Counted from the stretch's first letter, positions 15,739 to 24,073 are shown. The stretch: 58,800 nucleotides of DNA from Pseudomonadota bacterium (GCA_009924135.1 RFSE01000015.1:1-58800), one strand, 5' to 3'. Program-made: numbers and translations. The notes: generated by a model not told the origin, from the letters alone.

Positions 15739-17079
15739 ATGACACAGACAAAAACCAAATCAGTCTCCGAAAACGCGGCCCACCTCGCCGCCGCTGAGAC
15801 CTTTGCCGCCAGTGCGCCCGGCCCGGACTGGCTCCGCAACCTGCGCCGCAACGGCGTCACGCACTTCACGGAACTCGGCTTCCCCACGACGAAGCTGGAA
15901 GACTGGATTTACTGCAATGTCGCGCCCATTACCAAACTCGCCTTCAGGCCCGCCACCTCGGCCGGCACGGATGTGACCGCGCAGCAGCTCGCGCCCTTCG
16001 CCTTTCCCGGCTGGACCGGCTCACGGCTCGTCTTCGTAAACGGCCACTTCTCCCCTGCCCTCTCGTCGTTGCCTGCACCTCAACCCGGCGTGACCATCAC
16101 CAATCTCGCCACCGCGCTGGCCAGTGGTGACCAGTTGATCGAAAGCCACCTGGCCCACCACGCCGGCGTGGATGCCAGCGGCTTCTCCGCATTGAACACC
16201 GCCTTCATTGCGGATGGAGCCTTCATCGCGCTCGCGCCGAATACCATCGCTGCCGGGCCGGTTCACCTCCTGTTCGTCAGTGCTCCCGGCGACACGGCCA
16301 ACACCGCCCAACCGCGCAACCTGCTCGTCGCCGGCGCGAACAGCTCCGTGAAAGTCGTCGAACACTACGTCAGCCTCGGCGGCACGGCCCACTTCACCAA
16401 TGCCATCACCGAGATCGCCGTCGGCGAGGGCGCGCACCTTGAACACGCGAAATTCCAGGAGGAGAACCTCGAAGCGTTTCACGTAGCCACCGTGCAGGTC
16501 ACGCTGGCCCGCGACAGCCGCTTCCTCTCGCACAGCATCAGCACCGGCGCAAAACTGGCCCGGCACAACATCAACCTCGTCATGACCGGTCAGGGCGTGG
16601 ATTGCGTGATGAACGGCCTCTACGCCGTTGGCGGCAAACAGCTCGTGGACCACCACACCGTCGCCGACCACGCGGTCCCGCACTGTGGCAGCCACGAGTA
16701 TTACCACGGCATCCTCGGCGGACACTCGCGCGGGGTGTTCAACGGAAAAATCTTCGTCCGCAAGGATGCGCAGAAGACCGACGCCAAACAAACCAGCCGC
16801 AATCTCCTCGTCACCGACAACGCGACGGTGAACGCCAAACCCCAGCTCGAAATCCTCGCCGACGACGTGAAGTGCACGCACGGGGCAACCGTGGGCCAGC
16901 TCAATGACGAAGCCCTCTTCTACTGCCGCAGCCGCGGACTGGACGAGGTGAGCGCCCGCCGCCTGCTCACCCACGCTTTCGCCAGTGAGATCGTGAACCG
17001 CATCACCGTCGAGCCCGTGCGCGAGCATCTGGAGCAGGTGCTGTGGGGCCGCCTGGAGGAGTTGATTGAGAAGAAGTGA
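15739..17079 (+). CDS. sufD: Fe-S cluster assembly protein SufD
   Basis: 446 residues. N-terminal helical region 'WLRNLRRNGVTHFTELGFPT' with the SufD-typical 'TTKLEDWIYCNV'. The beta-helix core carries 'NLYAVGGKQLVDHHTVADHA' -like text near residues 292-312, then 'SHEYYHGILGGHSRGVFNG', 'DAKQTSRNLLVTDNATVNAK' and 'DVKCTHGATVGQLNDEALFY'. C-terminus: 'EPVREHLEQVLWGRLEELIE'. It partners SufB and SufC. The last 32 codons have a diverged second copy downstream at 17872-17970, beyond the toxin-antitoxin genes. Confidence 0.96.
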   Translation: MTQTKTKSVSENAAHLAAAETFAASAPGPDWLRNLRRNGVTHFTELGFPTTKLEDWIYCNVAPITKLAFRPATSAGTDVTAQQLAPFAFPGWTGSRLVFVNGHFSPALSSLPAPQPGVTITNLATALASGDQLIESHLAHHAGVDASGFSALNTAFIADGAFIALAPNTIAAGPVHLLFVSAPGDTANTAQPRNLLVAGANSSVKVVEHYVSLGGTAHFTNAITEIAVGEGAHLEHAKFQEENLEAFHVATVQVTLARDSRFLSHSISTGAKLARHNINLVMTGQGVDCVMNGLYAVGGKQLVDHHTVADHAVPHCGSHEYYHGILGGHSRGVFNGKIFVRKDAQKTDAKQTSRNLLVTDNATVNAKPQLEILADDVKCTHGATVGQLNDEALFYCRSRGLDEVSARRLLTHAFASEIVNRITVEPVREHLEQVLWGRLEELIEKK

Positions 17080-17120
17080 TGGCAAATTGACACCGTACAA
17101 ACTGATGGCAAACTGACGGC

Positions 17121-17387
17121 ATGACGCGCGCTCAAATCCAACTGCCCGATGACGTTTACGCCCGCGCCCGCAAAGTGTGCGCGGCCCGCGAAATCTCCTT
17201 TGCCGAGCTGTCCCGGCGCGGTTTGGAGTACATGCTGAGCGTGTATGCTCAGGAGCCAGCACCTGCCAAAGAGTGGGCACCCCCAAAGCCCCGCCGCCTT
17301 GGTTGGAAAGGATTGACCGACGAGCAAATCAAGGAGGAAGCCCAGCTTACCACCACGGAAGCCGCCTACCTTCGTCGCCGGAAATGA
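17121..17387 (+). CDS. Antitoxin, ribbon-helix-helix (VapB-like)
   Basis: 88 residues. The N-terminus reads 'TRAQIQLPDDVYARARKVCA' followed by AREISFAELSRRGLEYML, the strand-helix-helix pattern of CopG/Arc-type DNA-binding antitoxins. The C-terminal half is Pro/Lys/Glu-rich and would wrap the toxin. It starts 41 bases after sufD and is followed 6 bases later by a PIN-domain toxin, the standard antitoxin-first order. Such antitoxins usually repress their own promoter. Confidence 0.82.
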   Translation: MTRAQIQLPDDVYARARKVCAAREISFAELSRRGLEYMLSVYAQEPAPAKEWAPPKPRRLGWKGLTDEQIKEEAQLTTTEAAYLRRRK

Positions 17388-17393
17388 GGCGAC

Positions 17394-17846
17394 ATGCTTT
17401 CCATCGACACCAATCTGCTGCTGCACGCATACGATGAAGATTCGCCGAATCACGCTGCGGCACTGGCGTGGCTCACTCCGCTGCATCAGAACGAGGAAAT
17501 AGCCATCTCTGAACTCATCCTCGCGGAGTTCTACCGCCTGCTGCGCAACTCCTCAGTACTGAAGGAGCCGCTCTCAGCCGACGAAGCTGTCGAAGTCATC
17601 CAAACGTACCGCCGCCATCCCCGTTGGCGGCTCATTGGCTTCCCGCTCGAAAGCCGGTCGTTGCACGACTCGCTCTGGCAAATGGCCCATCGCCCGGATT
17701 TCGCCTTCCGCCGACTCTACGACGCCCGCGCCGCACTCACGATGACGGCCCAAGGTGTTACAGACTTCGCCACGGTCAATGTGAAGGACTACCAAGGACT
17801 GGGCTTCCGGCGGGTGTGGAATCCGTTGGTGGCTGCGGCCAATTAG
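17394..17846 (+). CDS. PIN-domain toxin (VapC-like ribonuclease)
   Basis: 150 residues, normal VapC length. Acidic PIN residues: Asp5 in LSIDTNLLLHAY, Glu45 in ELILAEFYRLL, Asp110 in RLYDARAALTM, and Asp124 with Asn129 in VTDFATVNVKDY. VapC toxins cleave RNA, often tRNA or rRNA, when freed from the antitoxin. The pair is enclosed between sufD and a copied sufD tail. The target is unknown. Confidence 0.87.
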   Translation: MLSIDTNLLLHAYDEDSPNHAAALAWLTPLHQNEEIAISELILAEFYRLLRNSSVLKEPLSADEAVEVIQTYRRHPRWRLIGFPLESRSLHDSLWQMAHRPDFAFRRLYDARAALTMTAQGVTDFATVNVKDYQGLGFRRVWNPLVAAAN

Positions 17847-17871
17847 CGTCTTAGTCTCTGATGCACATTCC

Positions 17872-17970
17872 GCCAGCGAATTCTCTTACCGCGTCACCGT
17901 TGAGCCCGTTCGCGCGCATTTGGAGCAGGTGCTGTGTGAACGATTGGAAGAGTTGATTGAGAAGCGATAG
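17872..17970 (+). pseudogene. Orphan second copy of the sufD 3' end (32 codons plus stop)
   Basis: In one open frame the segment reads ASEFSYRVTVEPVRAHLEQV then LCERLEELIEKR and a TAG stop. The end of sufD reads ASEIVNRITVEPVREHLEQV then LWGRLEELIEKK and TGA. By hand, 24 of 32 residues match and roughly three quarters of bases. Many differences are third-base changes, so this is homologous coding sequence from a related sufD rather than a fresh duplication. It has no start codon of its own. Confidence 0.85.
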
Positions 17971-17976
17971 CACTGC

Positions 17977-19488
17977 ATGAATTCATTGTTGTCCTTGCTG
18001 CTCATTTCACTCCTTTGCTGCACGGCAACTGCTAGCCGCGCTGCCCAATTGCTCGCCGGCGTCTCAAAGATGGACATCACCGACCGCGCGGCAGGACCAG
18101 TGAACGACCCTTCGTACGTGAAGGCGCTGGTGCTCAAGGACGGCTCAACCACCGTCGTGCTGATCACGGTAGATGCCGTGGCCATCGGCGGGATCGGCCG
18201 CATCAAGGATGATTACCTGCCGAAGGTGCGGGCGGCCTTGCAAACGGAGCTGGGCATCCCGCCGGCCAGCGTGCTCGTCAACGCCAGTCATTGCCACAGC
18301 ATCGTACGCGCGGACACCGACGCGCTCACAGTGCAGGCCGTGAAAGAGGCGGCGAAGAATCTGGTACCCGTGCGCGCCGGGGCTGGACGTGGCCGCGAAG
18401 ACCGCATCATGGAAAACCGCCGCCTCAAGCTGAAGGACGGCAGCGAGCTGGATCTCCGCCGGGCTTACGCCACTCCCCGCGACGAAGACGTGGCCGTGGT
18501 CGGTCCCGTGGACGCCGAGATCGGCCTGCTGCGGCTTGACCGCACGGATGGCCGGCCTTTCGCATTGGTTTACAATTTCGCCTGTCACCCCATCCATGGC
18601 GTGCCCGCCGGGGGCAACACGGCAGATTACCCCGGCTTCGCGTCGAAGGTCATCGAGGAAAATTTCGGCGAAGGCGTGATGGCCTTCTTCGTACAGGGCT
18701 GCGCGGGCGACATCAACCCGTCCCTCTACAAGGCCGTTCATCACCCGCACGACGCCGAGGCCTACGGGACCATGCTCGGCCTGAGTGCGCTGCGGGCGGC
18801 GCGCGGCATCCAGACGGGTGAAACCGCGCCCCTGCGCATCGTGCGCGAGCCGATGACGCTGCCCCGCGCCGCCGATTACGCCCAGCGCATCGCAGCGATC
18901 GAGGTGGAACAGGCGCGGCTGCTGAAATCATTTCGCAGCACGAGCCTGAACTTCAAGGCGTTCCTCCCGCTGTTCCTCGAGCACAAGCTCTCGCCCGAGT
19001 TCCCCGGCTATCACAACTATCGCTACCTCCACGAGCAGGCGATCGGCCGCGCCGATTTGGCGAAGCTCGACGCGGAGAACCGCGCGAACCTCGAAGCCTA
19101 TCTGGCGAACATCCAGGCGATGGAGCGGCTCACGCACCTGCAGGTGAATCTCGCACTGCTCCAGAAGCACCAGGCCGAGACCGTCGCCGCCGGCAAGCCC
19201 ACGCTGGAGGTGGAACTGTATGGCGTGCGCGTTGGGAACTTCACGCTCGTGACCTTCCCCGGCGAACTCACCGTGGAGATCGGTCTCGCGTTGAAGCAGC
19301 GCGCCCCCGGCCCATTCACGTTCGTCGCCGGTTACTCCAACGGCTACATCTTCTACCTGCCCCACGAGGCTCAGCGAAAGAACACCGGGTACGCGCAGGA
19401 AGACTGCGACTGCCTCGTGGCCCCGGAATGGCGGAAGCTTTTTGACGAGCGGGCGGATGCGGTGTTGAAGATGCTGAACGGGCCGTGA
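17977..19488 (+). CDS. Exported neutral/alkaline ceramidase-like hydrolase
   Basis: 503 residues with a signal peptide (MNSLLSLLLISLLCCTATAS). Matches the N-terminal catalytic domain of the neutral/alkaline non-lysosomal ceramidase family: 'LLAGVSKMDITDR' at the start, zinc-site histidines in LVNASHCHS (His105, His107) and in YNFACHPIHGV (His204), and 'VQGCAGDINPSL'. The family hydrolyses N-acyl bonds. In PVC bacteria many members lack the C-terminal immunoglobulin-like domain and their substrate is unknown, as here. It starts 6 bases after the sufD remnant. Confidence 0.85.
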   Translation: MNSLLSLLLISLLCCTATASRAAQLLAGVSKMDITDRAAGPVNDPSYVKALVLKDGSTTVVLITVDAVAIGGIGRIKDDYLPKVRAALQTELGIPPASVLVNASHCHSIVRADTDALTVQAVKEAAKNLVPVRAGAGRGREDRIMENRRLKLKDGSELDLRRAYATPRDEDVAVVGPVDAEIGLLRLDRTDGRPFALVYNFACHPIHGVPAGGNTADYPGFASKVIEENFGEGVMAFFVQGCAGDINPSLYKAVHHPHDAEAYGTMLGLSALRAARGIQTGETAPLRIVREPMTLPRAADYAQRIAAIEVEQARLLKSFRSTSLNFKAFLPLFLEHKLSPEFPGYHNYRYLHEQAIGRADLAKLDAENRANLEAYLANIQAMERLTHLQVNLALLQKHQAETVAAGKPTLEVELYGVRVGNFTLVTFPGELTVEIGLALKQRAPGPFTFVAGYSNGYIFYLPHEAQRKNTGYAQEDCDCLVAPEWRKLFDERADAVLKMLNGP

Positions 19489-19500
19489 AGGGAATGAATA

Positions 19501-19700
19501 ATGTCCAAGGCCCAATGACCAAAGAATGCCCAATGACCGATGGCGTAGTGATGTCCGCCGCGTTTTGGACTGCGCCGGCAGAGCGCAGCGGCGACGGCGC
19601 TTTGGCGTCCTGCGGAGCGGAAATGGGTCGTGGGCCGAACCACTGCGCGGAAGGCCAATGCGGCGTCGCGCTCCGCTTGCCGCCGCTGTCCAAAACGCTG
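19501..19700. repeat. Inverted repeat pair overlapping the esterase leader
   Basis: GCGTTTTGGACTGCGCCGGC... from 19560 to about 19599 is matched in reverse complement by about 19660-19698, which reads GCGTTTTGGACAGCGGCGGC... on the minus strand. Identity is imperfect but runs over most of about 38 bases. CCAATGACC-type direct units lie just before it (19510-19540). It is an interspersed intergenic element whose right arm enters the start of the next gene. Confidence 0.6.
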
Positions 19701-20600
19701 CCAGCACTCCTTACGGCCCTGTTCATCCTGTCCGCTTCAATACCCGCCGCCGCGCTTACTCCGAGCGAGGAGGCGCTGCGACACGTTTTGGGCGAAGGCA
19801 CGCCGGTACCGATTCCGCTGTGGACTGGCCAGCCGCCGAAATTTCTCACCAACACGCCGCCGGAATCCGTGGACGAGCACGCGCGCATCAAGGGTGTCTC
19901 CGTGCCGACCTTGAGCGTGTATTTTCCACCGGCGGACAAGCGCACGGGCATGGCCATCATCGTGTGTGCGGGCGGGGGGTACGGCGGGCTGGACTGGCGG
20001 ACGCACGTCCATTTCGCGGCGGCGGTTTTTAACCCGAAGGGCGTCACGGTCATCGGCCTCAAGTATCGCACGCGCCCGCCGCACTTGGGGGACAACGCGA
20101 GCATCCAGGCGCTCACCCTGCTCGACGCCCAGCGGGCCGTGCGGCTGGTGCGGCATCGCGCAGCGGAGTGGGGCATCGAGCCGGGGAAGGTCGGCGTCGT
20201 CGGCTACTCGGCGGGCGCGAACCTCGCCATGAACCTCGCGGCGAACTTTGACGCCGGTGATGCGCAGGCCACCGACCCGGTCGAGCGGTTGAGCTGCCGG
20301 CCAGACTTCGCGGTCGGGCTGGGGACGTGGCATTGGCGCAAGCCGGAGAACCCCTTCAAGTTCCCTCCCACCGCGCCGCCGGTCTATCTCGTCCACGCCA
20401 CCAAGGATGAGCCGGTTGCCATCGCGCAGAACATCGTCGCTGACTTGAAGCGGCTCGGGGTTCCGGCGCGGCTGGACCTGTTCGCCGAAGGCGGTCACGG
20501 CGTCGGTAATTTGATCCCGCAACGGGTCCAGCATGGATTTCCCCCGACGAAGTGGCCGGAATTGCTGCTGCAATGGCTCGCCGAACGCCCAAAGAACTGA
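19677..20600 (+). CDS. Exported alpha/beta-hydrolase (acetylxylan-esterase/lipase-like)
   Basis: From a TTG at 19677 the product is about 307 residues with a plausible signal peptide (PPLSKTLPALLTALFILSA-SIPAAA). The frame stays open upstream to 19485, but those codons lie in an inverted repeat and have no protein character. Core: 'IIVCAGGGYGGLDWRTH' (oxyanion HGGG-like region), nucleophile in VVGYSAGANLAM (GYSAG), an Asp within 'HATKDEPVAIAQ', and His in EGGHGVGN. This is the BD-FAE/acetylesterase type. Substrate is probably an acetylated or esterified carbohydrate, by inference. Confidence 0.82.
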   Translation: MPPLSKTLPALLTALFILSASIPAAALTPSEEALRHVLGEGTPVPIPLWTGQPPKFLTNTPPESVDEHARIKGVSVPTLSVYFPPADKRTGMAIIVCAGGGYGGLDWRTHVHFAAAVFNPKGVTVIGLKYRTRPPHLGDNASIQALTLLDAQRAVRLVRHRAAEWGIEPGKVGVVGYSAGANLAMNLAANFDAGDAQATDPVERLSCRPDFAVGLGTWHWRKPENPFKFPPTAPPVYLVHATKDEPVAIAQNIVADLKRLGVPARLDLFAEGGHGVGNLIPQRVQHGFPPTKWPELLLQWLAERPKN

Positions 20601-20618
20601 TACCTTGCCACACGATTT

Positions 20619-21080
20619 ATGTCCGACGACCTTAACGATCTCTATCAGGAAGTCATCCTGGAGCACGCGAAAAGCCCGCGTAACTTCAAGGTGCTCCCCG
20701 ACGCCAACCGCGTCGCCCACGGCACCAACCCGCTCTGCGGCGACAACTACACCGTGTATCTCGTCATGGACGGCGACGTGGTGAAGGACGCGAGCTTCCA
20801 AGGCTCCGGCTGCGCCATCTCGAAGGCTTCGGCGTCACTGCTCACCAGCACCATCAAGGGCAAGACGCGCGCGGAAGTGGAAGCGCTCTTCGGCAAGGTG
20901 CACGACATGGTCACCACCGGCCACGCGGACGACGCCATGGGTAAACTCGCGGCGTTCGCAGGCGTGCACAAGTTCCCCGCGCGCGTGAAATGCGCCATTC
21001 TCTCCTGGCACGCCGCCAAGGCGGCGGTGGCGGGCGGTGGCACCGTGAGCACAGAAGGCGATGAGCCTAAGGCGGGATGA
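20619..21080 (+). CDS. sufU: Fe-S assembly sulfurtransferase/scaffold SufU
   Basis: 153 residues, SufU rather than IscU type. Conserved ligands: Cys40 and Asp42 in NPLCGDNY, Cys65 in GSGCAISKAS, and Cys125 in RVKCAILSW. The N-terminus 'LYQEVILEHAKSPRNF' is diagnostic. SufU binds zinc and accepts sulfur from SufS for SufBCD. sufT and sufS follow in the same direction, separated by repeat elements. Confidence 0.94.
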   Translation: MSDDLNDLYQEVILEHAKSPRNFKVLPDANRVAHGTNPLCGDNYTVYLVMDGDVVKDASFQGSGCAISKASASLLTSTIKGKTRAEVEALFGKVHDMVTTGHADDAMGKLAAFAGVHKFPARVKCAILSWHAAKAAVAGGGTVSTEGDEPKAG

Positions 21081-21083
21081 TTT

Positions 21084-21239
21084 TTGGCCACAGATGAAAC
21101 ACAGATTGAACACAGACCTGAATCAGGAAAGCAGGAATACAGGAAACGGAATGCGGCGAGCGGGCCAGAGCCTTTTCCAGTATTCGTGCGTTCCTGATAA
21201 ATCCCATCTGTGTTTCATCTGTGTTCATCTGTGGCCAAA
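21084..21239. repeat. CCACAGATG inverted-repeat element, copy B (sufU-sufT gap)
   Basis: Arms start TTTGGCCACAGATG (left, 21084 on) and, in reverse complement from 21239, GTTTGGCCACAGATG. Both continue through ACACAGAT units into TCAGGAA...GGAATAC-type text, giving arms of about 70 bases with scattered mismatches. It fills nearly the whole gap. Confidence 0.85.
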
Positions 21240-21249
21240 CTGAATTGAT

Positions 21250-21813
21250 ATGCACTCCTACGAAACCGTCACCCTCTCCCGCGATGTGGATGCCACGCGC
21301 ATTCCCTCCGGCGAGAAGGGTTTTATCCCCACCGGCACCGAAGTCACCATCACGCAGGTGCTCGGCGGCACCTACACCGTGCAGTTCATCGGCGGCCTCG
21401 CGCGCATCGAAGGCAAGGACGCGGATGCGCTGGGCAAGACGCCCGTCGCCGCCGTCGCGCCCCCCGTCACTCCGACCCCGTCCGGTCCCGTCAGCAAGGA
21501 CACCCTCAACGAACAGGTCTGGACGGCGTTGCGCACCTGTTACGATCCCGAGATTCCCGTCAACATCGCCGACCTCGGCCTCATCTACCACTGCGACCTC
21601 ACCGAACTGGGTGCCAACAGCTACAAGGCCGACGTGAAGATGACCCTCACCGCCCCCGGTTGCGGCATGGGCCCCGTGCTCGTACAGGACGTGCAGAACA
21701 AGCTCCTCTGCCTCGAAGGCATCGACGACGTTAACGTCGAACTGGTCTGGGACCCGCCCTGGAACCAGGGCCTCATGACCGAAGCGGCAAAGCTCCAATT
21801 GGGATTGATGTGA
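21250..21813 (+). CDS. sufT: Fe-S assembly/maturation factor SufT (DUF59/MIP18 family)
   Basis: 187 residues. N-terminal SufT-specific strand-rich part 'PSGEKGFIPTGTEVTITQ', then a Pro/Val linker (residues 73-84) and a MIP18/DUF59 domain: 'TCYDPEIPVNIADLGLIY', 'MTLTAPGCGMGPVLVQDV' and 'VELVWDPPWN'. SufT helps deliver or mature clusters on target proteins. It sits between sufU and sufS. Confidence 0.93.
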   Translation: MHSYETVTLSRDVDATRIPSGEKGFIPTGTEVTITQVLGGTYTVQFIGGLARIEGKDADALGKTPVAAVAPPVTPTPSGPVSKDTLNEQVWTALRTCYDPEIPVNIADLGLIYHCDLTELGANSYKADVKMTLTAPGCGMGPVLVQDVQNKLLCLEGIDDVNVELVWDPPWNQGLMTEAAKLQLGLM

Positions 21814-21821
21814 TTGATTTT

Positions 21822-21972
21822 AAGCAACAGATGGACACAGATGGAACACAGATTTAAATCAGGAAAGCAGGAATGCAGGAAAGGGCTTTTACAGTTGTTT
21901 CCCGTACAATTCCTGCGTTCCTGCTTTCCTGATTAATCCCATCTGTGTTTCATTTGTGTCCATCTGTGGCTA
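21822..21972. repeat. CCACAGATG inverted-repeat element, copy C (sufT-sufS gap)
   Basis: The left arm reads CAACAGATGGACACAGATGG then AACACAGATTTAAATCAGGA and continues AAGCAGGAATGCAGG. The right arm in reverse complement reads CCACAGATGGACACAAATGA then AACACAGATGGGATTAATCA and GGAAAGCAGGAACGCAGG. It occupies the entire gap between the two genes. Confidence 0.85.
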
Positions 21973-21985
21973 ACCCCTGATTGCC

Positions 21986-23221
21986 ATGCCTTCCCTACTT
22001 CCTGACTGGTTCGCGCTGCGCGCCGACTTTCCAATCCTCGACCAACAAGTCCACGGGCATCCGCTGGTCTATTTTGACAACGCCGCCACTTCCCAGAAAC
22101 CCCGCGCCGTCGTGGATGCCCTCGTGCGCTACTACGAGCGCGACAATGCGAACGTCCATCGCGGCATCCACGAACTGAGCAACCGCTCCACCAACGCCTT
22201 CGAGGCCGCACGCGAACGGACGCGCAAGTTCATCAACGCCCGCAGCATCGAGGAAATCATCTACACGCGCGGTACGACCGAGGGCATTAACCTGATCGCC
22301 AATGCGTGGGGCGGGAAGTTCATCAAGGCTGGGGATGTCATCCTCCTCACGGAGATGGAGCACCACAGCAACATCGTGCCGTGGCAGATGCTCGCCGAAC
22401 GCACGGGGGCCAAACTCCGGTACATTCCCATCACCGGTGACGAGGGCCTGCTGGACCTGGACAAGCTGGATTCCCTGCTCACGCCCGAGGTGAAGCTCTT
22501 CGCGATGGTCCACATCTCGAACGCCCTCGGTACGCTCAACCCCGTCACCGACCTCTGCGCCCGCGCGCGGAAGCTCGGCATCACCACACTCGTGGACGGT
22601 GCGCAAAGCGCGGGCCACCTGCCGGTGGATGTGCAGGCCATCGGATGCGATTTCTACGCCTTCAGCGGCCATAAGATCTGCGGGCCCACCGGCATCGGCA
22701 CGCTCTACGGGCGCAAGGAAGTGCTGGAGCAAACTCCGCCCTGGCACGGCGGCGGCGAGATGATCGCCACCGTGGACTATTTCAAGAGCACGTGGAACAC
22801 GCTCCCGCACAAGTTCGAAGCCGGCACGCCGGACATCTCCGGTCCCATCGGCCTGCACGCCGCGCTGGACTACCTCGACGCCATCGGCCGCGAAAACATC
22901 TTCCGTCACGACCTTGAACTGGCCACCTACGCCTACCAACGCCTGAGTGAACTCAAGGGCGTGCGGCTCTTTGGTCCCAAGGGCGAACGCGGCGGTCTCG
23001 TGAGCTTCCTGCTCGACGATGTGCATGCGCACGACGTCGTGACCATCGCGGATCGCTACGGCGTGGCCTTGCGTGGGGGGCACCACTGTACCCAGCCGTT
23101 GATGAAGAAGCTCGGCGTCCCCTCCACCGCCCGCGCGAGCTTTTACTTCTACAACACCCGCGCCGAGGTGGACCGCTTCATCGAAGTAGTCCGGGAGATT
23201 CAGAAGTTCTTCGGCGTGTGA
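21986..23221 (+). CDS. sufS: Cysteine desulfurase SufS
   Basis: 411 residues, PLP-dependent class V aminotransferase fold. PLP Lys230 lies in SGHKICGPTGIG. The active-site Cys368 lies in ALRGGHHCTQP, the group II motif. Further blocks: 'YFDNAATSQKP' (29-39), 'VHRGIHELSNRST' and 'MEHHSNIVPW'. It removes sulfur from cysteine and passes a persulfide to SufU. It is last in the suf series here. No SufE gene is present in the window, consistent with a SufS-SufU relay. Confidence 0.96.
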   Translation: MPSLLPDWFALRADFPILDQQVHGHPLVYFDNAATSQKPRAVVDALVRYYERDNANVHRGIHELSNRSTNAFEAARERTRKFINARSIEEIIYTRGTTEGINLIANAWGGKFIKAGDVILLTEMEHHSNIVPWQMLAERTGAKLRYIPITGDEGLLDLDKLDSLLTPEVKLFAMVHISNALGTLNPVTDLCARARKLGITTLVDGAQSAGHLPVDVQAIGCDFYAFSGHKICGPTGIGTLYGRKEVLEQTPPWHGGGEMIATVDYFKSTWNTLPHKFEAGTPDISGPIGLHAALDYLDAIGRENIFRHDLELATYAYQRLSELKGVRLFGPKGERGGLVSFLLDDVHAHDVVTIADRYGVALRGGHHCTQPLMKKLGVPSTARASFYFYNTRAEVDRFIEVVREIQKFFGV

Positions 23222-23533
23222 ACGAGGTTCGCAGCCGCCGCACCCGGAAGGGACGTGTTCCACCACGTCCCCATCTGCCGATAAAGCCGGCGCGTGCGCA
23301 GCGAGCACCCATCGAACCAGAGGCGTCGGTCAGAAAAATGAGGTCAGAAAGATGCAGAAAAAAATTTTCTGACCCCATCTTTCTGATCAATTTCTTCTGC
23401 AAACGCTTCCCGCGAGGAAAACCAGCCGGAAGTACTCGTTAGCCACGGATGGAACACAGATGGAACACGGATGGGGACGAGCCCACACGCGCGTAACGGG
23501 CGGCCGTCACGGATCAATCCGTAAAGCAGTTGG
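23222..23533. other. Intergenic region with a hairpin
   Basis: No gene is evident. The main structure is an inverted repeat: TCAGAAAGATG at 23344-23354 pairs exactly with CATCTTTCTGA at 23376-23386, and the enclosed CAGAAAA/TTTTCTG at 23355-23371 forms a second stem. A half copy of the suf-region repeat follows (entered separately). It could end the sufS transcript. Confidence 0.55.
23443..23475. repeat. CCACAGATG element, single-arm copy D
   Basis: CCACGGATGGAACACAGATG followed by GAACACGGATG: one arm of the same element found at three suf gene gaps. No matching inverted arm is seen, so it is a decayed half copy. Confidence 0.6.
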
Positions 23534-23749
23534 TCAGGCCGCAATTTCGCAGTAGGCCGCATGCGTGTGTGGCACTGGGACCGGCTCGCCAGCCAGCCGC
23601 AAACCCTCGACATGGAACTCCATGGCCTCGTGCATCTCGCGCTCTACTTCCGCGCGCGTGGAGCCGGTGGCAATGCAGCCGGGCAAATCCGGCGAGAACG
23701 CTGAGTAGCCGGTTTCGGTTTCTTCGATGACGATGAGGTAGGTGTTCAT
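23534..23749 (-). CDS. hicB: HicB-family antitoxin
   Basis: 71 residues: 'TYLIVIEETETGYSAFSPDL' then PGCIATGSTRAEVEREMHEA, the degenerate RNase-H-like HicB fold. The C-terminal DNA-binding domain seen in larger HicB proteins is absent. The start overlaps the end of hicA by four bases, giving coupled translation in toxin-then-antitoxin order. Confidence 0.87.
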   Translation of the reverse strand: MNTYLIVIEETETGYSAFSPDLPGCIATGSTRAEVEREMHEAMEFHVEGLRLAGEPVPVPHTHAAYCEIAA

Positions 23750-23931
23750 TTGAGCCCAGCTTGCTTGAGAATGCTGTTTAACGTGCCCGGAGCAACGTCG
23801 TCTCCGGGCTTGCCGGCGACTGTAACCAGTCCGCGCTTGGCAGCGTGCTTGAACTGACGGTGGCTTCCGCGCGTGCGGTCGAGATACCAGCCATCGTCAG
23901 CAATGCGTTTGAGAAGGTCACGGACTTTCAA
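23746..23931 (-). CDS. hicA: HicA-family mRNA interferase toxin
   Basis: 61 residues with the dsRBD-like HicA fold: 'MKVRDLLKRIADDGWYLDRT' and RGSHRQFKH, with the catalytic His24, then 'VAPGTLNSILKQAGL'. HicA cleaves mRNA and tmRNA independently of the ribosome and is neutralised by HicB. Complete, with intact active-site histidine. Confidence 0.88.
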   Translation of the reverse strand: MKVRDLLKRIADDGWYLDRTRGSHRQFKHAAKRGLVTVAGKPGDDVAPGTLNSILKQAGLK

Positions 23932-24073
23932 GCAACAAAGTGACAGTGCCGAAAGGGAGAAGGGCCGTCAATCGCAGGCAAGCATTGTAAGAACGCCACC
24001 ATGATGCTTGCACTTTGCCCATTGGCGGCCTGGGCGCTTTGCTGCATTCTCCAATCACCAAATGCCCGTCATC

